A stretch of 9,998 nt of DNA from JAMLIN01 sp964509685 (lineage in GTDB: Bacteria; Pseudomonadota; Gammaproteobacteria; Burkholderiales; Burkholderiaceae_E). Shown here piece after piece: positions 1-7,060 of this stretch; positions within the stretch are counted from its first letter, which is position 1; every line of letters starts with the position of its first letter. Where the stretch lies: NCBI GenBank assembly GCA_964509685.1, contig CAZDYQ010000106.1, forward strand, positions 1 through 9,998. The letters are read 5' to 3'. Made by a program: the position numbers and the translations under genes. Under the pieces are notes generated by a model, which worked only from the letters and a program-made list of their open reading frames with translations, was not told the DNA's origin and made no database searches.

Positions 1-7
1 GCAAGCC

Positions 8-11
8 GAGG
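8..11 (+). promoter_or_regulatory. Shine-Dalgarno site deciding the pilZ start
   Basis: GAGG at 8-11 is six bases before the ATG at 18 and directly abuts the in-frame ATG at 12. Normal spacing favours the start at 18. Confidence 0.5.
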
Positions 12-17
12 ATGCCG

Positions 18-461
18 ATGAGCGATCAGGCGACCGAAATGTCACGACCCCTGGAATCCCCTGCCGTGGATTCCAGGCCGCCGGACTCGCGCCCCATGGA
101 AACCGCCGACAGCGCCCCCGCCACGTCGCGGCCCGGCGTCATCCAGATTTCCATCAAGGAGAAGACCGCGCTCTACGCGGCCTACATGCCCTTCGTGGCC
201 GGGGGCGGCCTGTTCGTTCCCACGACCCGCCCGGGCCGGCTCGGCGACGAGATCTACGTCATCCTCTCGCTCATGGACGACCCGGCCAAGATCCCGATCA
301 CCGGAAAGATCGTATGGATCACGCCGGCGGGCACGCCCGGCCGGCAGCAGGGCATCGGCATCCAGTTCAGCAACGACGACGCCGGCGCGCAGGCGCGCGC
401 GAAGATCGAGAACCTGATCGGCGGCTCGCTCAAGTCGGTGCGCCAGACGCACACCATCTAG
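18..461 (+). CDS. pilZ: Type IV pilus assembly protein PilZ (PilZ domain)
   Basis: This is a 147-residue PilZ-domain protein closely resembling, as I recall it, the founding PilZ of Pseudomonas aeruginosa. Shared blocks are the ISIKEK strand, LYAAYMPF followed by GGGLFVPT, GDEIYV, GKIVWITPAG, GIGIQF and the C-terminal THTI tail. In that family PilZ acts in the cytoplasm with the pilus ATPase PilB and is needed for pilus assembly. Like the founding member, it lacks the RxxxR and D/NxSxxG motifs that bind cyclic-di-GMP, so it is probably a protein-binding adaptor and not a c-di-GMP receptor. The first ~38 residues are a Ser/Pro/Arg-rich extension with SRP four times, longer than the classic ~118-residue protein. 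ATG at 18 is preferred over ATG at 12 because GAGG at 8-11 lies six bases upstream of 18 but touches 12. The gene precedes tatD, a familiar proteobacterial order. Confidence 0.93.
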   Translation: MSDQATEMSRPLESPAVDSRPPDSRPMETADSAPATSRPGVIQISIKEKTALYAAYMPFVAGGGLFVPTTRPGRLGDEIYVILSLMDDPAKIPITGKIVWITPAGTPGRQQGIGIQFSNDDAGAQARAKIENLIGGSLKSVRQTHTI

Positions 462-490
462 GTCCCCGCGGGCCGGCGGCACGGCGGCGC

Positions 491-496
491 TACAAT
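491..496 (+). promoter_or_regulatory. Possible -10 box upstream of tatD
   Basis: TACAAT, five of six matches to the sigma-70 -10 consensus, lies 57 bases before the tatD ATG in the 92-base pilZ-tatD spacer. No convincing -35 box is found 16-18 bases upstream (the sequence there is all G and C), so this is only a weak promoter candidate. tatD may simply be read through from pilZ. Confidence 0.25.
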
Positions 497-509
497 CGAC
501 GGATGCCAT

Positions 510-535
510 CGCCCGCCCGCGAGCCGCGGCGGGCG
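510..535 (+). other. GC hairpin between pilZ and tatD
   Basis: CGCCCGCC at 510-517 is exactly complementary to GGCGGGCG at 528-535. The 10-base loop can form three further pairs (519-521 with 525-527), leaving C518 bulged. No T tract follows, so it does not look like a standard intrinsic terminator. It ends 18 bases before the tatD start and could influence tatD translation or mRNA stability, but GC-rich DNA yields such repeats by chance. Confidence 0.35.
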
Positions 536-553
536 TGATCCCAGCGCCTGCCG

Positions 554-1330
554 ATGTTCGTCGATTCCCACTGCCACCTCGACTTTCCCGAACTGTCCGC
601 CGACATCGAGGGCATCCTCGAGCGGATGGCGAACGCCTCCGTCGACGAGGCCCTTTGCGTATCGGTCACGATGGCCGGCTTCCCGAACGTGCTGGCGCTC
701 GCGGAACGCTACGACCGGCTCTGGGCGTCGGTGGGCGTGCATCCCGACAACCCGCCCGCAACGGATCCGGCCGACGAGCCCGATGCCGAGCGCCTCGTCG
801 AGCTCGCGAACCATCCCAGGATCCTCGCCATCGGCGAGACAGGGCTGGACTACTACCGGCAGAAGGAGGACGCCCCCTGGCAGCGCGAGCGGTTCCGGCA
901 GCACATTCGCGCCGCGCGGGCTAGCGGCAAGCCGCTGATCATCCATACGCGTGCCGCGGCGGCCGACACGCTCGCGATCATGCGAGAGGAGGGCGCCGAC
1001 GACGCCGGGGGCGTGATGCACTGCTTCACCGAGACCTGGGAGACGGCCCGGGCCGCGATGGACCTCGGTTTCCACATCTCGTTCTCGGGCATCGTCACCT
1101 TCCGCAATGCCGCCGACCTGCGCGAGGTCGCGGCCCGGGTGCCGGACGACCTGCTGCTGATCGAGACCGATTCGCCGTACCTGGCGCCGGTGCCGCATCG
1201 GGGCAAGACCAACGAACCCTCGTACGTGTCGCATGTGGCCGCCTGCCTCGCTGAAGTGCGCGGCCAGCCGGTCGAGCGGATCGGCGAGGTGACGAGCGCC
1301 AATTTCCGGCGCCTTTTCCGCGGGCAATGA
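554..1330 (+). CDS. tatD: TatD-family metal-dependent hydrolase/deoxyribonuclease
   Basis: This 258-residue protein is full length for the TatD/YcfH family of amidohydrolase-fold enzymes, which use divalent metals; characterised members are DNases acting in DNA repair or fragmentation. The expected metal ligands are visible: the N-terminal HCHLD motif (His6, His8), Glu95 in GETGLDYY, His131 in IIHTR, His156 in GVMHCFTET and Asp206 in IETDSPYLAP. The downstream RGKTNEPSYV block is also typical. Despite the name, the family is not needed for Tat protein export. The start is chosen because MFVDSHCHLD is where family members begin; the ribosome site is weak. The 3' end overlaps the ankyrin gene by four bases (ATGA), implying co-translation. 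It could equally be called YcfH/YchF-type TatD, since paralogues share these motifs. Confidence 0.95.
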   Translation: MFVDSHCHLDFPELSADIEGILERMANASVDEALCVSVTMAGFPNVLALAERYDRLWASVGVHPDNPPATDPADEPDAERLVELANHPRILAIGETGLDYYRQKEDAPWQRERFRQHIRAARASGKPLIIHTRAAAADTLAIMREEGADDAGGVMHCFTETWETARAAMDLGFHISFSGIVTFRNAADLREVAARVPDDLLLIETDSPYLAPVPHRGKTNEPSYVSHVAACLAEVRGQPVERIGEVTSANFRRLFRGQ

Positions 1331-2040
1331 GCGCCGGCTTGCCCCCCGCCATGCCGGCTCCCGGGCGGCGCCGCGCGCTACGCGACCTCGGGCTCGTCGC
1401 GGTGGCGGCGCCGCTCGCCCTGGCTGTCATCGGTATCGGTCGCGCGCGGGCGGCGGATCCGCGCATCGAACTGCTCGAAGCGGTGCGGCTCGACGATGCG
1501 ATCGCCGTCAGGCGCCTGCTCGCCGCGGCGGTCTCGCCGAACATCCGGGAGAAGACGCACGGGCCCGCGATCGTGATGGCCGCCAAGCTCGAGTCCTTCG
1601 ATTCGCTCGCCGAACTCGCGCGCGCGCCGGGGGTCGACCTGGAGGCGAGCGATGCGAGCGGCCAGACCGCGCTGATGATGGCGGCGATCAAGGGTCATGC
1701 CCCCTCGGTCGGCCTGCTCCTGGAGCGCGGGGCGAAGGTGGACGGTCCGTCCGGCTGGACGGCGCTGCACTACGCCGCCTCGGGCGGCCACACCGATGTC
1801 GCGCGGATCCTGCTGCGGCACGGCGCGAAGCTCGATGCGCGCTCGGACAACGGCACCACGCCGGCGATGCTGGCCGCCCGCCAGAAGCACTTCAGCACGA
1901 TGGAGCTGCTGGTCGACATGGGTGCCGACGTCGAAACGCGCAACGAACGGGGGATGAGCGTGATCGGGTATCTCCGGGCCCACGACGAGAACGAGCGGAT
2001 CGCGGCGCTGCGCGAGCGCATCGCGCGGCGCCGGCGCTAG
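1327..2040 (+). CDS. Exported ankyrin-repeat protein
   Basis: This 237-residue protein has a signal sequence and about five ankyrin repeats. Residues 14-19 (RRRALR) are followed by a hydrophobic stretch to about residue 37 and a likely cleavage site after ARA around residue 42. The arginine pair makes a Tat-type signal possible, though the hydrophobic core also fits Sec. Ankyrin repeats follow from about residue 46 to 215; the clearest are GQTALMMAAIKGH (112-124), GWTALHYAASGGHTDVARILL (starting at 143) and GTTPAMLAARQKH (176-188). The C-terminus is a basic helix ending RRRR. Ankyrin repeats bind proteins, here presumably in the periplasm; no partner is identifiable. The start overlaps the tatD stop, suggesting translational coupling. 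ATG at 1351 (residue 9) is an alternative start that keeps the whole signal. Confidence 0.88.
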   Translation: MSAGLPPAMPAPGRRRALRDLGLVAVAAPLALAVIGIGRARAADPRIELLEAVRLDDAIAVRRLLAAAVSPNIREKTHGPAIVMAAKLESFDSLAELARAPGVDLEASDASGQTALMMAAIKGHAPSVGLLLERGAKVDGPSGWTALHYAASGGHTDVARILLRHGAKLDARSDNGTTPAMLAARQKHFSTMELLVDMGADVETRNERGMSVIGYLRAHDENERIAALRERIARRRR

Positions 2041-2076
2041 GCCGGGACCGGGCACGGCAGCGTCGAATCATCCCCC

Positions 2077-2083
2077 AGGAAGA
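2077..2083 (+). promoter_or_regulatory. Ribosome binding site of the MATE gene
   Basis: The purine-rich AGGAAGA stretch lies about ten bases before the ATG at 2094. It supports this start over later in-frame ATGs. No promoter or terminator is evident in the 53-base gap after the ankyrin gene, so read-through from upstream is likely. Confidence 0.5.
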
Positions 2084-2093
2084 AGAACAATCG

Positions 2094-3422
2094 ATGAGCG
2101 CGAGTGCGCCGGACGGCGGGCGGGACAACGGACGAATCCTGCGGCTTGCGGTCCCGATCATCCTTTCGAACCTGTCGGTTCCCCTGGTCGGCCTGGTCGA
2201 TACCGCCGTGATGGGTCGCATGCCCGGGCCGCAGGGCATCGGCGCGGTGGCACTCGGTGCGGTGGTCTTCAGCTTCGTGTACTGGGGCTTCGGCTTCCTG
2301 CGCATGGGCACCACGGGCCTCGTGGCGCGGGAGCAGGGCACGCGCGACCGGGACGCGATGGCGACCGCGATCGGGCGCAGCCTCGCGCTCGCGGTGGCGC
2401 TCGGGCTGGCCGTCGTCGTGCTGCAGTGGCCCGTGGCGAGGCTGGCCGAACTCCTGGCGCCTGCGTCCGCAGAGGTGGAGGCGGGCATGCTCCAGTACTT
2501 TGCCATCCGGGTGTGGAGCGCCCCGGCGGTGCTGGTGCAGTACGTGCTGCTCGGGGTCTTCATCGGGATGCAGCGTACGGGCTACGCCCTGCTCACGCAG
2601 GTCGTGCTCAACGTGGGCAACGCCGTGCTGTCCGTGTTGTTCGTCATCGGGTTCGGCTGGGGAATCGCCGGCGTGGCGGCGGCGAGCCTGCTCGCCGAGT
2701 ATGGCGGCCTCGCGGTGGGGCTGGTGGTGCTCGCAAGGCTGCTGCGCGAGCGCGGCGTACGGCTGTCGCTCGCGCCGCTGCGGGACCTCGCCGCCTACCG
2801 CGCCCTCGTCGCCGTCAACGGCAACATCTTCATTCGCACGCTCTGCCTCATCGCCGCCTTCGCCTGGTTCCATGCGCAGGGCGCGCGGTTCGGCGACATG
2901 CCGCTCGCCGCGAACGCGATCCTGCTGCAGATGGTCAACCTGCTCGCCTACGGGCTCGACGGATTCGCCCACGCGGCCGAGGCGCTCGTCGGGGAGGCGC
3001 TGGGCGCGGGCGACCGCGACGGCTACCGCTGGGCGGTGCGTGCAACGAGTGGCTGGGCCGGCGCGACCGCGCTCGCGTACGCCCTCGCATACCATGCCTT
3101 CGGCCCCGTGTTCATCGCGCTCATGACCGACCAGCCGGCGCTGCGCGACGTGGCGGCCAACTACCTGCCCTGGGTCGTCGCGATGCCGCTGGTCGCGGTC
3201 TGGAGCTACCAGCTCGACGGCATCTTCATCGGATCCCTGCGCACCCGGGAGATGCGCGACGGCATGGTCATCGCGTTCGCCGCCTTCCTCGCCGCCGCCT
3301 TCGCGCTGCCGGCGGCCTGGGACAACCACGGCCTGTGGGCGGCGCTCGCGGTGTTCTTCGTCATGCGCGCGCTGACCCTCCTCGTGTACCTGAGTCGGCA
3401 CCCCCCGCGCTTCGCCGGCTGA
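2094..3422 (+). CDS. MATE-family efflux transporter, DinF type
   Basis: This 442-residue inner-membrane protein has about twelve hydrophobic segments, the normal size and topology for MATE exporters, which expel cationic or toxic compounds in exchange for protons or sodium. The first helix carries VDTAVMG with Asp36, the acidic residue conserved in transmembrane segment 1 of the family. The blocks GAVALGAVVFSFVYWGFGFL and LRMGTTGLVAREQG identify the DinF subgroup rather than NorM. The second half begins near residue 230 with the repeat pattern of the fold (NGNIFIRTLCL, then ANAILLQMVNLLAYGLDGFAHAAEALVGEALG). The substrate cannot be read from sequence. It starts 53 bases after the ankyrin gene on the same strand and ends tail to tail with the acyl-CoA dehydrogenase, with no base between their stop codons. 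Confidence 0.93.
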   Translation: MSASAPDGGRDNGRILRLAVPIILSNLSVPLVGLVDTAVMGRMPGPQGIGAVALGAVVFSFVYWGFGFLRMGTTGLVAREQGTRDRDAMATAIGRSLALAVALGLAVVVLQWPVARLAELLAPASAEVEAGMLQYFAIRVWSAPAVLVQYVLLGVFIGMQRTGYALLTQVVLNVGNAVLSVLFVIGFGWGIAGVAAASLLAEYGGLAVGLVVLARLLRERGVRLSLAPLRDLAAYRALVAVNGNIFIRTLCLIAAFAWFHAQGARFGDMPLAANAILLQMVNLLAYGLDGFAHAAEALVGEALGAGDRDGYRWAVRATSGWAGATALAYALAYHAFGPVFIALMTDQPALRDVAANYLPWVVAMPLVAVWSYQLDGIFIGSLRTREMRDGMVIAFAAFLAAAFALPAAWDNHGLWAALAVFFVMRALTLLVYLSRHPPRFAG

Positions 3423-4601
<1,179 letters not shown>

Positions 4602-4642
4602 GCGAGCTCGATGAATGGCAGTGGACGGGAGGGCTATTGTCG

Positions 4643-4658
4643 CTTGTCCTGGGTCAAG
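4643..4658. promoter_or_regulatory. Dyad resembling an FNR/DNR-family operator
   Basis: CTTGTCCTGGGTCAAG is an imperfect palindrome with 12 of 16 symmetric positions. Its core TTGTC-N4-GTCAA resembles the TTGAT-N4-ATCAA box of the CRP/FNR family and the looser TTG-N8-CAA form reported for nitric-oxide-responsive DNR/NnrR regulators. It lies in the 107-base divergent spacer. Its centre (4650.5) is 41.5 bases upstream of the start predicted from the CAGAAT -10 candidate, the spacing of class II activation. It lies about 50 bases upstream of the divergent dehydrogenase start, where it could also act. No regulator gene is in the window. Confidence 0.4.
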
Positions 4659-4679
4659 GCCGGTCCGGCGCCGCGCGAG

Positions 4680-4685
4680 CAGAAT
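4680..4685 (+). promoter_or_regulatory. Candidate -10 box for the DUF59/membrane-protein pair
   Basis: CAGAAT matches four of six -10 consensus bases. It predicts transcription from about base 4692 and a 17-base leader ending in the ribosome site. No good -35 box exists, as expected for an activator-dependent class II promoter, with the dyad at 4643-4658 covering the -35 region. Confidence 0.3.
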
Positions 4686-4697
4686 GCCCGCATCGAT

Positions 4698-4708
4698 GGG
4701 GAAGGGAG
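4698..4708 (+). promoter_or_regulatory. Strong ribosome binding site for DUF59 gene
   Basis: GGGGAAGGGAG directly precedes tandem in-frame ATG codons at 4709 and 4712. This identifies the true start and argues against the ATG at 4637, which would add 24 residues unlike the family and would begin inside the putative operator. Confidence 0.6.
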
Positions 4709-5062
4709 ATGATGCAGGCTGATTCCCGATCGCCGGACGACGAGGTGCCCTACCGGGGCGACGAGGCGCTGCGCGCGCCGCTGGTCGCGGCGCTTCGCGA
4801 GGTCTACGATCCCGAGGTGGCAATGTCGATCGTCGATGTCGGCCTCGTGTACGGCGTGACCGCCGGCGAGGGAAGGGTGGACATCCGCATGACGATGACC
4901 TCGCCCGCATGCCCGGTGGCCGGCCAGATCGTGGACGACATCCAGTTCCAGCTCGGCCAGGTGGTGCCCGAGGACTGGCAGGTCGAGGTCGAACTCTGCT
5001 GGGACCCGCCCTGGACGCCCGATCGCATGACCGAGCGTGGCCGTCGGCTGATGGGCTGGTGA
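4709..5062 (+). CDS. MIP18/DUF59-family metal-sulfur cluster assembly factor
   Basis: This 117-residue protein is a single MIP18 (DUF59) domain, as found in SufT, PaaD and the carboxy-terminal part of some iron-sulfur carriers. Characterised relatives help mature iron-sulfur proteins. The family signatures are LREVYDPEVAMSIVDVGLVY (29-48), TMTSPACPVAGQI with the conserved Cys68, and the closing CWDPPWTPDRM block. The N-terminal 20 residues are acidic and variable. ATG at 4709 or 4712 is supported by the strong ribosome site; either gives the full domain. No suf or paa genes surround it, so it is not part of a standard SUF or phenylacetate operon. Its TGA overlaps the GTG start of the membrane protein by four bases, so the two are probably made together and may be partners. 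Confidence 0.9.
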   Translation: MMQADSRSPDDEVPYRGDEALRAPLVAALREVYDPEVAMSIVDVGLVYGVTAGEGRVDIRMTMTSPACPVAGQIVDDIQFQLGQVVPEDWQVEVELCWDPPWTPDRMTERGRRLMGW

Positions 5063-6180
5063 GCGCACCCGCCGGGCCGCGAACACCGGCCGCCACGCGA
5101 CTCCTGATGCTGGCGGCCGCGGCGGCACTCGCGGCGGGGATCGCCGGCGGCCTGCTGCGGGCGGACGCGCTCCATCCCGGCCTGGCGGGCGTCGCGCCTT
5201 TCGGGGCCGCGGTGGTCTCGCATGCGGCCCTCATGGTCTGCGCCTTCTTCGGCACCGTGATCGGCATCGAGAGGGCGGTGGCGCTCGGGCGCGGCTGGGC
5301 GTTCCTCGCGCCCGCCCTGGCGGGCGCCGGCGGCATCGCGATCCTGCTGGGCGGGCACCGCACCGCGGCCGGGTCTTTCGTCGCCGCGGCGGCTGCCTTC
5401 GTGGCCGTGAACATCGCGGTGGTGGGCCGGCAGCGCGCCCCCCATACCGTGCTGCTGCTGGCGGCCGCGATCGCCTGGCTCGCCGGCGCCGTCCTCCATT
5501 TCTGGCGCCCGGGCGGCCCGGCGACGATCGAGTTCTGGTTCGCCTTCCTCGTGGCCACCATCGCCGCCGAGCGCCTCGAGCTCACCCGGTTGATGCCTCG
5601 GCGGCCGGGCTCCGGCGCGATCCTCCTCGCCGCCACGTCGGGGCTGGTCGCCGGCGCCGCCGTGTCGGCGTTCGCGCCGCGCTGGGGCGGCACGGTCCAC
5701 GGCCTGTCCCTTGTCATCCTCGCCGGCTGGGGGCTCGCGTTCGACATCGCGAGGCGAACCATCGCGACGGAGGGTGCCAGTCGCTACATGGCCGCCTGCC
5801 TGCTCGCCGGCTATGGCTGGCTGGGAATCGGCGGCTTCGCGTGGGTCGCGGTCGCCTGGGGCGCCAGCGGTGCGCGCGACGCGGCGCTGCACGCCATCGG
5901 CCTCGGCTTCGTCTTCGACATGGTGATGGCGCACGCGCTGGTCGTCCTGCCGGCGGTGGCGCGGATCCGTGTCGCCTGGGGGCCCGTGTTCTACCTGGGC
6001 TTCGCGCTGATGCAGGCGTCGCTCGCACTGCGCCTGGCCGGGCCGCCGCTGGGCCTCGACCTGCGCGCCGCCGGCTCGCTCCTCAATGCGATCGCCATCC
6101 TCGTCTTCGTGCTGACGATCGCGGGCATGGCGCTGCGCGCGCGCCGAGCCCCGCCGGGGAGGCGTGGCTACTCGGCGTGA
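5059..6180 (+). CDS. Twelve-helix membrane protein with intramembrane histidines, function unknown
   Basis: A 373-residue integral membrane protein starting at GTG 5059, inside the preceding stop codon (GTGA), with about twelve hydrophobic segments. Histidines in or at the edge of helices are His55, His147, His214, His278 and His292; Glu71 and Glu171 each occur in a T-x-I-x-x-E-R phrase (FGTVIGIER, 64-72, and LVATIAAER, 164-172), suggesting an internal repeat. The pattern of helical histidines in about twelve helices recalls NnrS-type and heme-copper-type proteins, but the GYRPFF start typical of NnrS is missing, so I do not assign it there. HAIGLGFVFDMVMAHALVVLPAV (from 278) looks like the most conserved block. 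Upstream open frame to 4909 is the shadow of the DUF59 gene. Likely role: metal, heme or redox function linked to DUF59; this is inference. The 3' end overlaps the lyase gene tail by 13 bases. Confidence 0.82.
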   Translation: MSAPAGPRTPAATRLLMLAAAAALAAGIAGGLLRADALHPGLAGVAPFGAAVVSHAALMVCAFFGTVIGIERAVALGRGWAFLAPALAGAGGIAILLGGHRTAAGSFVAAAAAFVAVNIAVVGRQRAPHTVLLLAAAIAWLAGAVLHFWRPGGPATIEFWFAFLVATIAAERLELTRLMPRRPGSGAILLAATSGLVAGAAVSAFAPRWGGTVHGLSLVILAGWGLAFDIARRTIATEGASRYMAACLLAGYGWLGIGGFAWVAVAWGASGARDAALHAIGLGFVFDMVMAHALVVLPAVARIRVAWGPVFYLGFALMQASLALRLAGPPLGLDLRAAGSLLNAIAILVFVLTIAGMALRARRAPPGRRGYSA

Positions 6181-7028
6181 CGCCGGTCGAAGTCCCAGAC
6201 CCGCTCGAAGCCCATCAGCCGGGAGAAGGCGTCGAAGGGATAGAGCGCATCCTCGTGGCCGGCGGTCGAACCTTCTTCGAGGATCGTCCGATACACCGCC
6301 TGCATGGCCTTGCCGGCGGCGAGGAAGCCCGATGCCGGGAAGATCGCGATCCGGTAGCCGAGCGCCTCCAGTCGCGCACGCGGCAGGACGGGCGTGCGCC
6401 CGCCCTCGACCATGTTCGCGATCAGGGGCTTGTCGATGGCCCGGCAGATGCGCGCCATCTCCTCCTCCGACTCCGGTGACTCGACGAAGATAATGTCGGC
6501 GCCCGCGCGGGCATAGGCCTCGGCGCGGCGCAGCGCCTCGTCCAGGCCGAGGCTGGTGCGGGCATCCGTGCGCGCGATGACCAGGAAGTCGCTCGATTCG
6601 CGCGCCTCGGTCGCCACCCGGATCTTGCGGACCATGTCCTCGGCGGGAATCACCCGGCGCCCCGGGGTATGGCCGCACTTCTTCGGGAACTCCTGGTCCT
6701 CGAGCTGGATGGCGGCGGCACCCGCCTTCTCGTACCCGCGCACGGTATGGTCCACGTTGAGCAGGCCGCCGTAGCCGGTGTCGCCGTCGGCGATGATCGG
6801 CGTCCGGCAGATCTCCGCGAACCGCGCCACCCGCTCGACCATGTCGGAGTAGGTGGCAAGGCCCGCATCGGGCAGGCCGAGATGGGAGGCCACCGTGCCG
6901 TAGCCCGTCATGTAGAGGACGTCGAAGCCCATCGCGTCGGCGATGCGCGCGGAGATCCCGTCGAAGATGCCGGGGGCGCAGATGAGGCCGGGCTGGGCGA
7001 GGCGGGCCTTGAGCGTGTTCCGTGTCAT
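6168..7028 (-). CDS. Isocitrate lyase/PEP mutase superfamily enzyme
   Basis: A 286-residue cytoplasmic enzyme of the isocitrate lyase/phosphoenolpyruvate mutase superfamily (TIM barrel, Mg-dependent). Visible motifs are the N-terminal APGIFDGISAR (18-28), MTGYGTVASHLGLPDAG (40-56), the metal site DGDTGYGG (81-88), QLEDQEFPKKCGH (108-120) and ARTDA (152-156). KKCGH with Cys118 is the active-site loop of lyases (isocitrate and 2-methylisocitrate types), so a carbon-carbon lyase is more likely than a phosphomutase. It is shorter than true isocitrate lyase and differs from PrpB (which has KRCGH), leaving candidates such as dimethylmalate lyase-like or oxaloacetate-cleaving enzymes. An ATG at 7037 is an alternative start three residues upstream; 7028 has GGA nine bases before it. 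Only 32 bases separate it from the second permease gene, so it is probably the last gene of the importer operon. Confidence 0.9.
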   Translation of the reverse strand: MTRNTLKARLAQPGLICAPGIFDGISARIADAMGFDVLYMTGYGTVASHLGLPDAGLATYSDMVERVARFAEICRTPIIADGDTGYGGLLNVDHTVRGYEKAGAAAIQLEDQEFPKKCGHTPGRRVIPAEDMVRKIRVATEARESSDFLVIARTDARTSLGLDEALRRAEAYARAGADIIFVESPESEEEMARICRAIDKPLIANMVEGGRTPVLPRARLEALGYRIAIFPASGFLAAGKAMQAVYRTILEEGSTAGHEDALYPFDAFSRLMGFERVWDFDRRHAE

Positions 7029-7060
7029 GTCGAGCATTCCGGTAGCAGGGTGTCGGGGGA

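Noticed and set aside
503..538. Eleven-codon open frame before tatD as a gene
   Set aside because: It has no ribosome site and its Arg/Pro/Ala content is what chance yields here; it is mentioned only as part of the spacer observation.
4637..4708. Earlier ATG for the DUF59 gene at 4637
   Set aside because: It lacks a ribosome site, adds non-family sequence and would begin upstream of the predicted promoter -10 box; tandem ATG at 4709/4712 has a strong ribosome site.
4602..5762. Upstream extension of the dehydrogenase frame to 779 residues
   Set aside because: The extra residues are low-complexity Ala/Arg/Pro-rich and lie antisense to the DUF59 and membrane-protein genes; the family begins at MDFSLSPE.
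5059..6180. Firm assignment of the membrane protein as NnrS
   Set aside because: Helix number and helix histidines are suggestive but the characteristic NnrS N-terminal sequence is absent and I cannot run a profile search, so it stays unassigned.
6168..7028. Naming the lyase-like enzyme PrpB or AceA
   Set aside because: It lacks the KRCGH form of PrpB and the longer length of AceA, and no propionate or glyoxylate genes are adjacent.
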